Shown here: positions 18,008 to 26,233 of the stretch, piece by piece
Position numbering within the stretch: position 1 is the first letter of the stretch
How the letters are laid out: every line of letters starts with the position of its first letter
Assembly (NCBI GenBank): GCA_964611185.1
Contig: CAZSXE010000006.1
Span: 1-64,000, forward strand
DNA from: CAAGNP01 sp964611185
Lineage (GTDB): Bacteria > Bacteroidota > Bacteroidia > Bacteroidales > UBA932
Reading direction: 5' to 3'
Length of the DNA: 64,000 nt
Notes under the pieces: model-generated
Database searches by the model: none
What the model was told of the DNA's origin: nothing
What the model saw: the letters and a program-made list of their open reading frames with translations, nothing else
Made by a program: the position numbers and the translations under genes

Positions 18008-18398
18008 CAGCCAATGAGTCACAATCTACACAAGTAGAATCTTTTTTCTGAGGAAAAGTATCAGTAGAAAACACATTTTCAGGGCTTACCCCTTCCTGTA
18101 TAGGAAATCCGGTAGGCCTTGATTTATATATGCCGAAACCGATTCCAAGCACCACAACAAGCACTGCTGCTATTCTAAAGTATGTATTGTGATAGATTTT
18201 TAAGAAAAATGTATGACTCTTACTTTTCGACTCCTTTTCAGAGAAGAAAAAACTGAGTGACCTGAAACTGCGAAGTTTATTCCTGCACTCAGGGCATTCG
18301 CTTATATGCTTCTGAACGGAGGTCTCTTCTTCGGGAGACATCTTCCCTGAAACATATTTAAAAATGCTATCGCTATTTAAATGATTATTTTCCATCAT
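17985..18398 (-). CDS. Putative anti-sigma factor, zinc-finger (HxxxCxxC) membrane protein
   Basis: The 137-residue product has an N-terminal zinc-binding anti-sigma motif (H31-x3-C35-xx-C38, as in ZAS/zf-HC2 proteins), a basic linker, one membrane helix (about residues 75-91) and a 45-residue outer tail. The tail ends with an unusual cluster of cysteines (CVDC, then C at the third-last position). Such proteins hold an ECF sigma factor at the membrane. The gene starts 4 bp inside the sigma-like gene upstream, which supports a functional pair. The 3' end overlaps gltX on the other strand. Confidence 0.75.
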   Translation of the reverse strand: MMENNHLNSDSIFKYVSGKMSPEEETSVQKHISECPECRNKLRSFRSLSFFFSEKESKSKSHTFFLKIYHNTYFRIAAVLVVVLGIGFGIYKSRPTGFPIQEGVSPENVFSTDTFPQKKDSTCVDCDSLAVKPECYK

Positions 18399-19570
18399 TT
18401 TACAGGTGTTATTATCGTCCTGAATCTATTTATCAATCTTTCTTTTACCCTCTTTACATCTTGCCTTATTCTGGCGGCATGTCTGATCATCTCTTCCTGA
18501 GTTACTTCTCCATAATGTTTGGTGACTATTTCTTCATAAGAGAGGTCGTCAACATAGTGTTCGAAAAGCAGTTTAACCTTATCTTCCATCCCTTTGACAA
18601 GCCTCAGGTGAAGAGGATGTTTATCATTATAAAGAACCAAAACCATATAGTTCCTCACATTATCTTCATCATCAATGTCGATATAATTGGAGATAACCTC
18701 ATTTTGTGACGGAAAATTTGAAGGTAATGTTTCCTGCAAATTAAAAAAAGAGTGGTTATCTTCTTCGGTAAGTTTGTATGTTACGGTATCGATATCTATT
18801 TTCGGTAATTTTTTTCTCCCCCTCAAAAGCTCTTTATTCTTATTTTTTATTATCCCCACGGCATAAGAGATAATGTCCCTTGCACAAACCGGCTGTTGAA
18901 GTCTATTCTCCACCACAGCGACATTAAGGGTGCAGCAAGTATCGCTCCATATATCGGATATTATGTCGATGAAACTCGTACCCGAAATCTGATAGGTAAA
19001 ACCGGCTGTCAACGGGTGAAGTCTCTTATAAACTTTACTCCAGTAGAAGTTATCATTATCTTTCAATCGAGAGATAATATAGGGCTCCTTAGAGGGGAAA
19101 TTATCTTTAACTACCGCTTTGCAAAGATTTTGCAAATCACTTAAAGTACTCACAACAGGAGAGCAGCATATCTGCTTTTCATAAATGCTTTCAAAAATAT
19201 CTGGAGAAAGGGCATAAGAGACAGTATCTTTATTCTCAGCAAGATATTTATCCACCTCTTCCCTCGGAGAATGTTCAAAAGCTTCACGAAGGCGCGCAGA
19301 AATCAAAGATTTTGTCCCTTTTTCCAAATATTCGTTCCCGAGATTGTTCTTAAAAAATGTTGAGAATTTCTTATCGGTATAGAATTTATTCAATATTCTA
19401 TTTTTCCAATCGTCAAATGACTCATTTACAGATGGTTCGTACTCGGGATTTAAGCATATCCTTTTCAATTCATCCTCAATACTGACAAAGAGGCCGAGAC
19501 TAACGAATTTGAAACGCTCGTTATCCTTAGTAAGAAACTCTTTTATATCGTCTTTTTCGCGAGAAGTCAT
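18395..19570 (-). CDS. Long sigma-70/ECF-like protein with N-terminal extension
   Basis: The 391-residue product is about twice the length of an ordinary ECF sigma factor. Residues about 165-240 look like sigma region 2 (FYWSKVYKRLHPLTAGFTYQI, followed by a DIISDIW acidic patch). Residues about 325-380 look like region 4 (LLFEHYVDDLSYEEIVTKHY and a basic helix ending RVKERLINRF). Residues 1-160 match nothing I recognise. Context supports a regulator: a membrane anti-sigma-like gene overlaps its 3' end by 4 bp. The family call is from pattern and context only; it could be a diverged sigma-like regulator that no longer binds RNA polymerase. Confidence 0.55.
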   Translation of the reverse strand: MTSREKDDIKEFLTKDNERFKFVSLGLFVSIEDELKRICLNPEYEPSVNESFDDWKNRILNKFYTDKKFSTFFKNNLGNEYLEKGTKSLISARLREAFEHSPREEVDKYLAENKDTVSYALSPDIFESIYEKQICCSPVVSTLSDLQNLCKAVVKDNFPSKEPYIISRLKDNDNFYWSKVYKRLHPLTAGFTYQISGTSFIDIISDIWSDTCCTLNVAVVENRLQQPVCARDIISYAVGIIKNKNKELLRGRKKLPKIDIDTVTYKLTEEDNHSFFNLQETLPSNFPSQNEVISNYIDIDDEDNVRNYMVLVLYNDKHPLHLRLVKGMEDKVKLLFEHYVDDLSYEEIVTKHYGEVTQEEMIRHAARIRQDVKRVKERLINRFRTIITPVK

Positions 19571-19576
19571 AGTATG

Positions 19577-20611
19577 TTATCTGATATTACGAATTTTTTT
19601 CTCCCAATTCCAAGCAGACAATAAAACATCTTCTATCGGAGTATCACCTCTCCAGCCAAGAATCTTATTGGCTTTATCAGGGTTCGCCCACACCTTTTCG
19701 ATGTCACCCTCTCTTCTTTGGACAAATTTATAAGGGAGGCTGACCCCTGTCACTTTTATAAATTTAGTTACAAGCTCCAAAACGGAAAGACCCGTGCCGG
19801 TGCCTAAATTAAATACTTCAAACGGAAGTGTTTCTTTTGCTTTTAGTAATCGCCTGACTGCTGCTACATGTGCTTTAGCCAAATCGCAAACATATATGTA
19901 ATCTCTGATACAAGTACCGTCCGGTGTGTTATAGTCTTTCCCGAAAATACTCAACTCCTTTCTTAATCCTGCCGCTGTCTGTGTGATGTAAGGGACAAGG
20001 TTTTGAGGCACTCCTCGTGGTAGCTCACCTATAAGAGAAGATGGATGGGCACCGATAGGATTAAAATATCTCAGAGCAATCACCCTCATTTGAGGATAGG
20101 CAATCACGCAATCTTTGAGGATATCTTCACACATCTGCTTGGTCCTTCCGTAAGGAGATATCGCAGGCTTGGTGGGGGCATCTTCACAGACAGGGAGATA
20201 CTCGGGGTCAGGCTCTCCATATACAGTACAAGAGGATGAAAATGCAATAGCGCACTTTCCATTCTCGTTCATCAGCTCGATAAGATTCAAAATGGAAGAT
20301 ATATTGTTCCTGAAATACTTTATAGGTTCCTTAACACTCTCTCCCACAGCCTTATAGGCCGCAAAATGAATAGCAGCTCCTATATCGGGATATTTTTTAA
20401 ATACCCTTGAAAAATCGTCGCGATTACTGCAATCTATCTCCATAAAAGGAATGTCCTTCCCAACGATAGATTTGACCCCGTCGAGAACATCCTCAGAAGA
20501 ATTAGAAAAATTATCAACTCCTACCACATCAAAGCCTGCATTTATTAACTCGACAATGGTATGAGAACCTATATACCCTGTCGCACCTGTAACGAGAATT
20601 CTTTCTTTCAT
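19577..20611 (-). CDS. galE: UDP-glucose 4-epimerase
   Basis: The 344-residue SDR enzyme interconverts UDP-glucose and UDP-galactose. It starts with the NAD-binding GATGYIGSHTIVEL, and has the Ser-Tyr-Lys triad region (SSSCTVYGEP and YGRTKQMCE) and the GDGTCIRDYIYV-like PDGTCIRDYIYVCDLAKAH. The frame is open further upstream to 20653, but I place the start at ATG 20611, which gives the standard N-terminus and lies downstream of a promoter element at 20640-20647. The sigma-like gene follows after 6 bp, so the three minus-strand genes probably form one operon. Confidence 0.94.
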   Translation of the reverse strand: MKERILVTGATGYIGSHTIVELINAGFDVVGVDNFSNSSEDVLDGVKSIVGKDIPFMEIDCSNRDDFSRVFKKYPDIGAAIHFAAYKAVGESVKEPIKYFRNNISSILNLIELMNENGKCAIAFSSSCTVYGEPDPEYLPVCEDAPTKPAISPYGRTKQMCEDILKDCVIAYPQMRVIALRYFNPIGAHPSSLIGELPRGVPQNLVPYITQTAAGLRKELSIFGKDYNTPDGTCIRDYIYVCDLAKAHVAAVRRLLKAKETLPFEVFNLGTGTGLSVLELVTKFIKVTGVSLPYKFVQRREGDIEKVWANPDKANKILGWRGDTPIEDVLLSAWNWEKKIRNIR

Positions 20612-20639
20612 ATTAGAACAATATTTCGTAAAACATTCG

Positions 20640-20647
20640 CAAATATA
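20640..20647 (-). promoter_or_regulatory. Predicted -7 element of galE promoter
   Basis: On the minus strand this reads TATATTTG, matching TAnnTTTG, about 29 bp before the chosen galE ATG. It lies 12 bp from an oppositely directed element that serves rpiB, so the two genes share a compact divergent promoter region. Confidence 0.6.
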
Positions 20648-20659
20648 GACCATATTTTC

Positions 20660-20667
20660 TAAATTTG
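20660..20667 (+). promoter_or_regulatory. Predicted -7 element of rpiB promoter
   Basis: TAAATTTG matches TAnnTTTG and sits 27 bp before the rpiB ATG at 20695. No clear TTTG -33 element is present. The TTG inside this element is in frame with rpiB, but it is part of the promoter and not a likely start codon. Confidence 0.6.
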
Positions 20668-20694
20668 CAGAGTATAAATCATAAAAAATTAATT

Positions 20695-21123
20695 ATGTTG
20701 GGAATTGCCGCTGACCATGCCGGTTACGAACTTAAAAACACACTCATAGAGTACTTGAAATCATTAGGATACGAAGTTAAAGACTTCGGTACTTATTCAT
20801 CTGAAAGTATGGATTACCCGGATGTAGCTCACCCGCTTGCCATCAGTGTAGAAAAAGGGGAGGTTGAAAAAGGGATTGCAATATGCGGTTCGGGAAATGG
20901 AATAAGTATGACACTTAACAAACATCAGGGCATCAGAGCAGCGCTTTGCTGGAATACGGAGCTTGCAGCTCTCGCCCGCCATCACAACGACGCCAATATC
21001 GTCTCTCTCCCCGCCAGATTTATCGATTCCGACACCGCTAAAGAGATAGTAAAGACCTTCCTTGAAAATGGATTTGACGGAGGAAGACACCTCAGAAGGG
21101 TAGAAAAAATCCCTTGCGCATGA
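20695..21123 (+). CDS. rpiB: Ribose 5-phosphate isomerase B
   Basis: The 142-residue RpiB/LacAB-family isomerase interconverts ribose 5-phosphate and ribulose 5-phosphate. Conserved patterns are GIAADHAGYELK at the start, DYPDVAHPLA, ICGSGNGISMTLNKHQGIRAALCW with its active-site Cys, and ARHHNDANIVSLPARF. The ATG at 20695 is preferred over an in-frame TTG ten codons upstream, because that TTG lies in the promoter element. Its stop overlaps the truB start by 4 bp. Confidence 0.93.
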   Translation: MLGIAADHAGYELKNTLIEYLKSLGYEVKDFGTYSSESMDYPDVAHPLAISVEKGEVEKGIAICGSGNGISMTLNKHQGIRAALCWNTELAALARHHNDANIVSLPARFIDSDTAKEIVKTFLENGFDGGRHLRRVEKIPCA

Positions 21124-21869
21124 GCTTAGATCCTCAATATACAGTAATCCGCAAAGGAGAGCTAAGCAGCATTACATCCGATATAGATCAATATCCTGAA
21201 GGAATTGTCATTCCGTTTGACAAGCCTCTAAGATGGACATCGGCCGATGTGGTCCGTAAATTAAAGTTCAAACTTCAGTATTATTTTCATAAAAAAAATC
21301 TCAAAGTAGGGCACGCAGGTACTCTTGACCCCTTAGCGAGCGGAATGCTTATAGTATGCGTAGGAAAAGCGACCAAAATTTCCGAATTGCTGCAAGCGGA
21401 GAGAAAAGAGTACATCGCCGACATCACATTTGGAGCGACCACTCCGAGTTTCGATCTTGAAAAGGAGATAGATGCCACATACCCCTACGAACATATAACA
21501 CCCGATTCCATTAGTGAAGTTCTTACCTCCTTTACAGGTGAACAGCAGCAGGTTCCACCACTTTTCTCAGCGAAATTCGTGGACGGGGTCAGAGCATACG
21601 AAATGGCTCGCGAAGGCTCCAAGGTAGAGCTCAAATCATCCACCATAAATATTTACAACCTCGAACTTATAGAGTACAAAGCCCCCACATTGCGCCTGCG
21701 CATAGAATGTAGTAAAGGGACCTATATTCGCGCCCTCGCACGCGATATCGGATGCTCATTGGGCAGTGGTGCCTACCTCAGCTCTCTGCGTCGCACTCGA
21801 TCAGGCTCTTTCGATGTAGAAGAAGCCGTCACAATGGAAGAGACACTCTCCTTCTTCAGCAACACTTAA
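21120..21869 (+). CDS. truB: tRNA pseudouridine-55 synthase TruB
   Basis: This 249-residue enzyme makes pseudouridine 55 in the T-loop of tRNAs. The catalytic loop LKVGHAGTLDPLASGML holds the active-site Asp, and VPPLFSAKFVDGVRAYEMAREG, LRIECSKGTYIRALARDIG and GAYLSSLRRTRSG are TruB signatures. The ATG at 21120 overlaps the rpiB stop (ATGA) and gives the normal N-terminal length. Confidence 0.94.
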   Translation: MSLDPQYTVIRKGELSSITSDIDQYPEGIVIPFDKPLRWTSADVVRKLKFKLQYYFHKKNLKVGHAGTLDPLASGMLIVCVGKATKISELLQAERKEYIADITFGATTPSFDLEKEIDATYPYEHITPDSISEVLTSFTGEQQQVPPLFSAKFVDGVRAYEMAREGSKVELKSSTINIYNLELIEYKAPTLRLRIECSKGTYIRALARDIGCSLGSGAYLSSLRRTRSGSFDVEEAVTMEETLSFFSNT

Positions 21870-21967
21870 AAACTGCTGGCGGACAATATTCTGATTATCA
21901 GCACTTTCCAATACACATCCTACGGATTTTTTTCCCGAGGATAAATATAGAAACGCTCTTATACATT

Positions 21968-21980
21968 GCGACTTAGTCGC
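21968..21980 (-). terminator. Short hairpin downstream of the tonB-like gene
   Basis: A perfect inverted repeat with 6-bp arms (GCGACT and AGTCGC around one base) lies 7 bp after the stop codon of the tonB-like gene, in the 118-bp gap between convergent genes. There is no clear U-tract, so it is a weak terminator candidate. The remainder of the gap shows nothing else I recognise. Confidence 0.3.
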
Positions 21981-21987
21981 CATAAAT

Positions 21988-22725
21988 TTATTGGGCGATG
22001 AAACGGTATAGAATTTCTCCTGCCTGCTTTTCAGGGGCAGAATCCGACCTGCTGAAACGAGAACGGTTTGCAGCTTTAACGGCATAATCACACAAGCATG
22101 GGTCGGCAGATGAGACCGATTCGACTATTTTGGCAGCAATAACATATCCTCTTCTGTTTACCACAATGGCCACAGAGACATCTCCCCCACCTTCGCACTT
22201 ATATGCAGGAATGGAAAGGTTGATAGCTTTTCTCCCGTCAAGCCTCCATGAAACGACTGAAGGTCCGGTATATGTCTCTTCTACTTTCTTCTCTTGGGTA
22301 GTACTAAGTGCAATATTTTCTTCATCATCAGACGCTGCTTCGGCCTCTCTTCGCGAAGCATCAAGTTTCTTTTGAAGCTTTTCTGCTTCATCATACACTT
22401 CAGAAGGATTGGAGTTACGATCATCCCGGAGCTTGGCCCCCGCATCCACAGCCACATTGCGCGGAGTTTTGGATTGCGCCTGCGCAATAAGAGCATCGAG
22501 CTCTTCGCTGACACTCTCCTTAAATTCAAGAAGTTCCTGCTGTTTTTCAAGCTCTTCCTGCTTGGTAAAATCCAATACAAAACTTGTCTCCTGCTTGATA
22601 GTGGAGTGAATAGAGTATGCAAGAAATACTATCAGGACAATAAGATGAAATGATATTGTCAGATAGAGTCCGGCCTTGTCCTCTTTATTTATTTTTATTT
22701 TTAAGAGCTTTTTCAATAGTGGCAA
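21988..22725 (-). CDS. TonB-like energy transducer, non-ATG start
   Basis: The product (up to 245 aa) has a basic start, one membrane helix (about residues 19-38), a long charged, Glu/Lys-rich periplasmic linker (about 50-150) and a C-terminal TonB/TolA-like domain (about 160-245, with VSVAIVVNRRGYVIAAKIVES). Such proteins transmit ExbB-ExbD energy to outer-membrane receptors. There is no ATG or GTG in the whole frame; the only usable starts before the membrane helix are TTG at 22725 or TTG at 22716. Both lie inside the 3' end of udk, so translation is probably coupled to udk. Confidence 0.75.
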   Translation of the reverse strand: MPLLKKLLKIKINKEDKAGLYLTISFHLIVLIVFLAYSIHSTIKQETSFVLDFTKQEELEKQQELLEFKESVSEELDALIAQAQSKTPRNVAVDAGAKLRDDRNSNPSEVYDEAEKLQKKLDASRREAEAASDDEENIALSTTQEKKVEETYTGPSVVSWRLDGRKAINLSIPAYKCEGGGDVSVAIVVNRRGYVIAAKIVESVSSADPCLCDYAVKAANRSRFSRSDSAPEKQAGEILYRFIAQ

Positions 22726-23308
22726 TAAGTATATCTATCGCGACTTTATTGTGTCCACCTTGCGGTACAATAATGTCAGCATACCGTTTTGAAGGTTCTA
22801 TAAATTGAAGATGCATCGGCTTGACAGTCTTTTCATAGCGTTCCATAACATTGGAAACACTCTTACCCCTTTCCATAATATCTCGTGAGATTACTCTCAA
22901 TAGCCTGTCATCAGCATCGGCATCCACAAACACCATAATATCGAGTAATTTGCGAAGCTTAGCACAAGTAAAAATAAGAATACCCTCCACTATAATAATA
23001 TGGGAAGGATTGACCGTAATTGTCTCAGTTTTGGAACGGGTACAGGTTATATATGAATAAATCGGCTGTTTGATGGATTTACCACTCTTCAAGTCGTCAA
23101 GCTGCTTTATAAGTAATTCAAAATCAATGGAATCGGGATGGTCGAAATTAAGTTTCTGCCTCTCCTCCAAAGAGAGGTGACTGTTATCCTTATAATAAGA
23201 GTCCTGCGGAATTACCACCACTTCCCCCTTATTAAATGATTCCATAATTTTATTAACAACAGTCGTTTTTCCTGAACCGGTTCCACCGGCAATCCCGATA
23301 ATCAACAT
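22685..23308 (-). CDS. udk: Uridine kinase
   Basis: The 207-residue P-loop kinase phosphorylates uridine and cytidine in pyrimidine salvage. It begins GIAGGTGSGKTTVVNKI (Walker A, about residues 5-15) and has DSYYKD, FDHPDSIDFELL and the basic C-terminal RYEKTVKPMHLQFIEPSKRYADIIVPQGG. Its last 41 bp contain the start of the tonB-like gene. It begins 11 bp after asnS. Confidence 0.94.
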   Translation of the reverse strand: MLIIGIAGGTGSGKTTVVNKIMESFNKGEVVVIPQDSYYKDNSHLSLEERQKLNFDHPDSIDFELLIKQLDDLKSGKSIKQPIYSYITCTRSKTETITVNPSHIIIVEGILIFTCAKLRKLLDIMVFVDADADDRLLRVISRDIMERGKSVSNVMERYEKTVKPMHLQFIEPSKRYADIIVPQGGHNKVAIDILIATIEKALKNKNK

Positions 23309-23319
23309 ATCAATTATTT

Positions 23320-24711
23320 TTAAAATTCAGCAGTTTTAGGAGTTCTCGGGAAAGGAATAACATCGCGTATATTGGACATTCCCGTCACAAACAGCAAAAG
23401 CCTCTCAAAACCAAGTCCGAAACCACTGTGAGGGGCAGTTCCGAATCTTCTCGTATCGATATACCACCAAAGGTTGGTGTCGTCCATATCAAGCTCTTTA
23501 ATTCTGTTTTGCAATTTTTCAAGAGACTCTTCCCTTTGTGAGCCACCGATAATTTCACCGATTTTGGGAAATAGAACATCCATAGCCCTTACAGTCTTGC
23601 CGTCATCATTCTGCTTCATATAAAAAGCTTTAATATCTTTCGGATAATCGGTAAGGATAACGGGCCTGCCGAAATGTTTCTCGACAAGATACCTTTCGTG
23701 CTCGCTTTGAAGATCCACTCCCCACGAAACAGGGTATTCAAATTTCTCACCCGACTCCACAAGAATCTTTACCCCTTCAGTATAAGGAAGGCGTACAAAT
23801 TGGGTATTGATAACCCCTTTGAGCCTTTCAATCAACTCCTTGTCTATCATATTGTTCAAGAACAATAAATCATCCATACAGTTATCAAGAGCATACCTTA
23901 CAAGATACTTGATGAAATCTTCTGCTAAATCCATGTTATCACCGATTTCATAGAAAGCCATCTCAGGCTCCACCATCCAAAACTCAGCAAGATGCCTCGG
24001 TGTATTTGAATTTTCTGCCCTGAAAGTGGGACCGAATGTGTAAATATTGCCCAAAGCCATCGCTCCAAGCTCCCCTTCAAGCTGTCCGCTCACCGTCAGA
24101 CAAGTCTTTCTTCCGAAGAAATCCTGCTCATAATCCACCTTTCCCTCTTTCGTTCTGGGTACATCATTAAGATCGAGGGTGGTAACCTGAAACATAGCCC
24201 CTGCCCCCTCTGCATCTGAAGCAGTAATGAGCGGAGTATGAAGATAAAAGAAACCTCTGTCGTTGAAATATTTGTGAATAGCAAAAGCCATATTGTGACG
24301 AATCCTCAGAACAGCACCGAATGTGTTGGTACGAGGTCTCAAGTGGCCTATTTCTCTGAGAAATTCCATACTGTGTCCTTTCTTCTGGAGAGGATATGTA
24401 TCGGGATTTGATGTTCCGTAAACCTCTATTTCACGAGCTTGGATCTCAACTTTCTGCCCGCTTCCCACTGACTCGACCAAATCTCCGGAAACAGCCAAAC
24501 AAGCTCCCGTTGTGATAGATTTTATCAAATCCTCCGAAAAAGAGGCTGCCTCACAGACAATTTGAATATTATTGATAGTCGAACCATCATTCAGAGCGAT
24601 AAAAACAATATTTTTATTACCTCTTTTAGTCCTTACCCAGCCTTTAGCTAAAACTTTTTTACCGGGAGCCTCTTTAAGAAGCTCGACGATTCTTTCTCTT
24701 TTGAGTGTCAT
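23320..24711 (-). CDS. asnS: Asparaginyl-tRNA synthetase
   Basis: The 463-residue class II synthetase charges tRNA-Asn. An OB-fold anticodon-binding domain (about 15-110) precedes the catalytic core with HLRPRTNTFGAVLRIRHNMAFAIH, TFRAENSNTPRHLAEFWMVEPE (motif 2) and GFGLGFERLLLFVTGMSNIRDVIPFPRTP (motif 3). The last pattern, with a Gly-Met-Ser-Asn-Ile-Arg-Asp series, separates AsnRS from AspRS. A promoter element lies 22 bp upstream. Confidence 0.95.
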   Translation of the reverse strand: MTLKRERIVELLKEAPGKKVLAKGWVRTKRGNKNIVFIALNDGSTINNIQIVCEAASFSEDLIKSITTGACLAVSGDLVESVGSGQKVEIQAREIEVYGTSNPDTYPLQKKGHSMEFLREIGHLRPRTNTFGAVLRIRHNMAFAIHKYFNDRGFFYLHTPLITASDAEGAGAMFQVTTLDLNDVPRTKEGKVDYEQDFFGRKTCLTVSGQLEGELGAMALGNIYTFGPTFRAENSNTPRHLAEFWMVEPEMAFYEIGDNMDLAEDFIKYLVRYALDNCMDDLLFLNNMIDKELIERLKGVINTQFVRLPYTEGVKILVESGEKFEYPVSWGVDLQSEHERYLVEKHFGRPVILTDYPKDIKAFYMKQNDDGKTVRAMDVLFPKIGEIIGGSQREESLEKLQNRIKELDMDDTNLWWYIDTRRFGTAPHSGFGLGFERLLLFVTGMSNIRDVIPFPRTPKTAEF

Positions 24712-24733
24712 ATTTTATATAATTACCGAATTG

Positions 24734-24741
24734 CAAAGTTA
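24734..24741 (-). promoter_or_regulatory. Predicted -7 element of asnS promoter
   Basis: The minus strand reads TAACTTTG, matching TAnnTTTG, 22 bp before the asnS ATG and just past the stop codon of the upstream glycosidase gene. No -33 TTTG was found at the usual distance. Confidence 0.5.
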
Positions 24742-24754
24742 TAAAAAAGAGCGT

Positions 24755-26233
24755 TTACTTCATAACGAATGGGGCCGAACTTTCACTTTCATTCCAGCAT
24801 CTGTCAATAACCGTCACCACTAATTGATCTCCTTTTTCAAATTTAAACTTGGAAGGGAACACATAAAACGGCGAATCTGTAATAGAGATGAGATAATCAG
24901 AAATTGAAATATCTGGGCTGATTCCTTTAGGAAAAAGATATATCGCATAAAAATGGGGCTGCTGAAAGACATCGTCAGTAGGAATACACTCCCACTTAAC
25001 CTCATTTTTGAATTTCTTTATTTTAGCCACAGGGAGCGGAGCGATAGAATCCAACTCCGTATAAGGGGGAATCAACGATGGGTGTGTCTGATACTTATAC
25101 GCAAGACTGTCAAATATTTGTCCTGCATTTTTAGGAATAACCACCCCCGGCCACCATACATTACCCTCTACATTGGGGAGCGTTCTCACAAGCTCCATTT
25201 TAGAGTTCATCTGATCTTTCATAACAGAAATACTCTGTCCAATATATAAATGAGGAGTAAAACACCCTTTGTTCCACCAATTAATCAAGGTACAGTAGTC
25301 GGCTGAAGGGTGACCTATTATCCAATAAAGCTGAGGAACTATATAATCTATATCTCCTTCAGCCGCCCATCTGGGCACATCGGCAAAAAGCTGATCATAA
25401 TTCGACAAGCCGTTGGTCTGACTTCCGGTACCATCGGGTGTGTCCCTGATATTTCTATGAATACCAAAAGGGCTGATCCCAAATCTTACCCACGGTTTTA
25501 TACTTTTAATGGTATCATTGAGCTCTCTGACGAGTGTCGTCACATTGTTTCTCCTCCACTGGTTTTTCTCCCAGTAACTGAATCCCTTGTCAAGTCCATA
25601 TTTTACAAATGAATAATCATCGTGAAATTCTTCAAAACGGACCGGATAAGGGTAAAAATAGTCGTCGAAATGGATTGCATCCACATCATATCTCGTCACA
25701 ATATCTGCTATTACCTCTTTAGTATGTTTTATGGAAAGAGGCTCACCCGGATCGAAATAGAGCTGCTCGCCATACTTTTTAAAAATCTCGGGATGCTTGA
25801 AATATATATGAGACGGTGCCAAATCATCTGTAGCCAAAGATGTTACCCTATAAGGGTTACACCACGCATGAAGCTCCATCCCCCTTTTATGAGACTGTTC
25901 AATCATAAATTCGAGAGGGTCCCATAAAGGATTCGGAGCTACTCCCTGAATCCCCGTAAGATATCTGCTCCAAGGCTCAAGGTCAGAAATATAAAAGGCA
26001 TCTGCCTGAGGTCTCACCTGAAATATCACAGCGTTGCAACCTGCTGCCTGCAAAGAATCAAGCGTACCTATATACATATCTCGTATCTGCTCCTGAGTCA
26101 TAGTTCTCAGAGTCATATTTCCCACAGTATGAATCCAAGCCCCGCGAAATTCACATTTTGGCTGATTTACCACTTGGGCTGAAACGAAAATAGAACAAGA
26201 GAGAATAGAAAATAGAACGAGTAATTTTCTCAT
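24755..26233 (-). CDS. GHL10-type (family 10-like) glycosyl hydrolase, secreted
   Basis: The 492-residue product has a signal peptide (first 20 residues, ending near VSAQ) and then a (beta/alpha)8 domain of the hypothetical-glycoside-hydrolase GHL10 / YngK group: EFRGAWIHTVGN, GCNAVIFQVRPQADAFY, AWCNPYRV, VDAIHFDDYFYPYP, VRFGISPFGI and YIVPQLYWIIG. A C-terminal beta domain follows (about 400-492). Substrate is not known; envelope polysaccharides are likely. The ATG at 26233 overlaps the phosphatase stop by 4 bp and gives the signal peptide; an in-frame extension upstream is rejected. Confidence 0.85.
   Translation of the reverse strand: MRKLLVLFSILSCSIFVSAQVVNQPKCEFRGAWIHTVGNMTLRTMTQEQIRDMYIGTLDSLQAAGCNAVIFQVRPQADAFYISDLEPWSRYLTGIQGVAPNPLWDPLEFMIEQSHKRGMELHAWCNPYRVTSLATDDLAPSHIYFKHPEIFKKYGEQLYFDPGEPLSIKHTKEVIADIVTRYDVDAIHFDDYFYPYPVRFEEFHDDYSFVKYGLDKGFSYWEKNQWRRNNVTTLVRELNDTIKSIKPWVRFGISPFGIHRNIRDTPDGTGSQTNGLSNYDQLFADVPRWAAEGDIDYIVPQLYWIIGHPSADYCTLINWWNKGCFTPHLYIGQSISVMKDQMNSKMELVRTLPNVEGNVWWPGVVIPKNAGQIFDSLAYKYQTHPSLIPPYTELDSIAPLPVAKIKKFKNEVKWECIPTDDVFQQPHFYAIYLFPKGISPDISISDYLISITDSPFYVFPSKFKFEKGDQLVVTVIDRCWNESESSAPFVMK

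Noticed and set aside
20612..20653. 14-codon N-terminal extension of galE
   Set aside because: It would place the start upstream of the promoter element and adds residues that do not belong to the GalE fold.
20665..20694. Upstream TTG start for rpiB
   Set aside because: It lies inside the -7 promoter element; ATG 20695 gives the family N-terminus.
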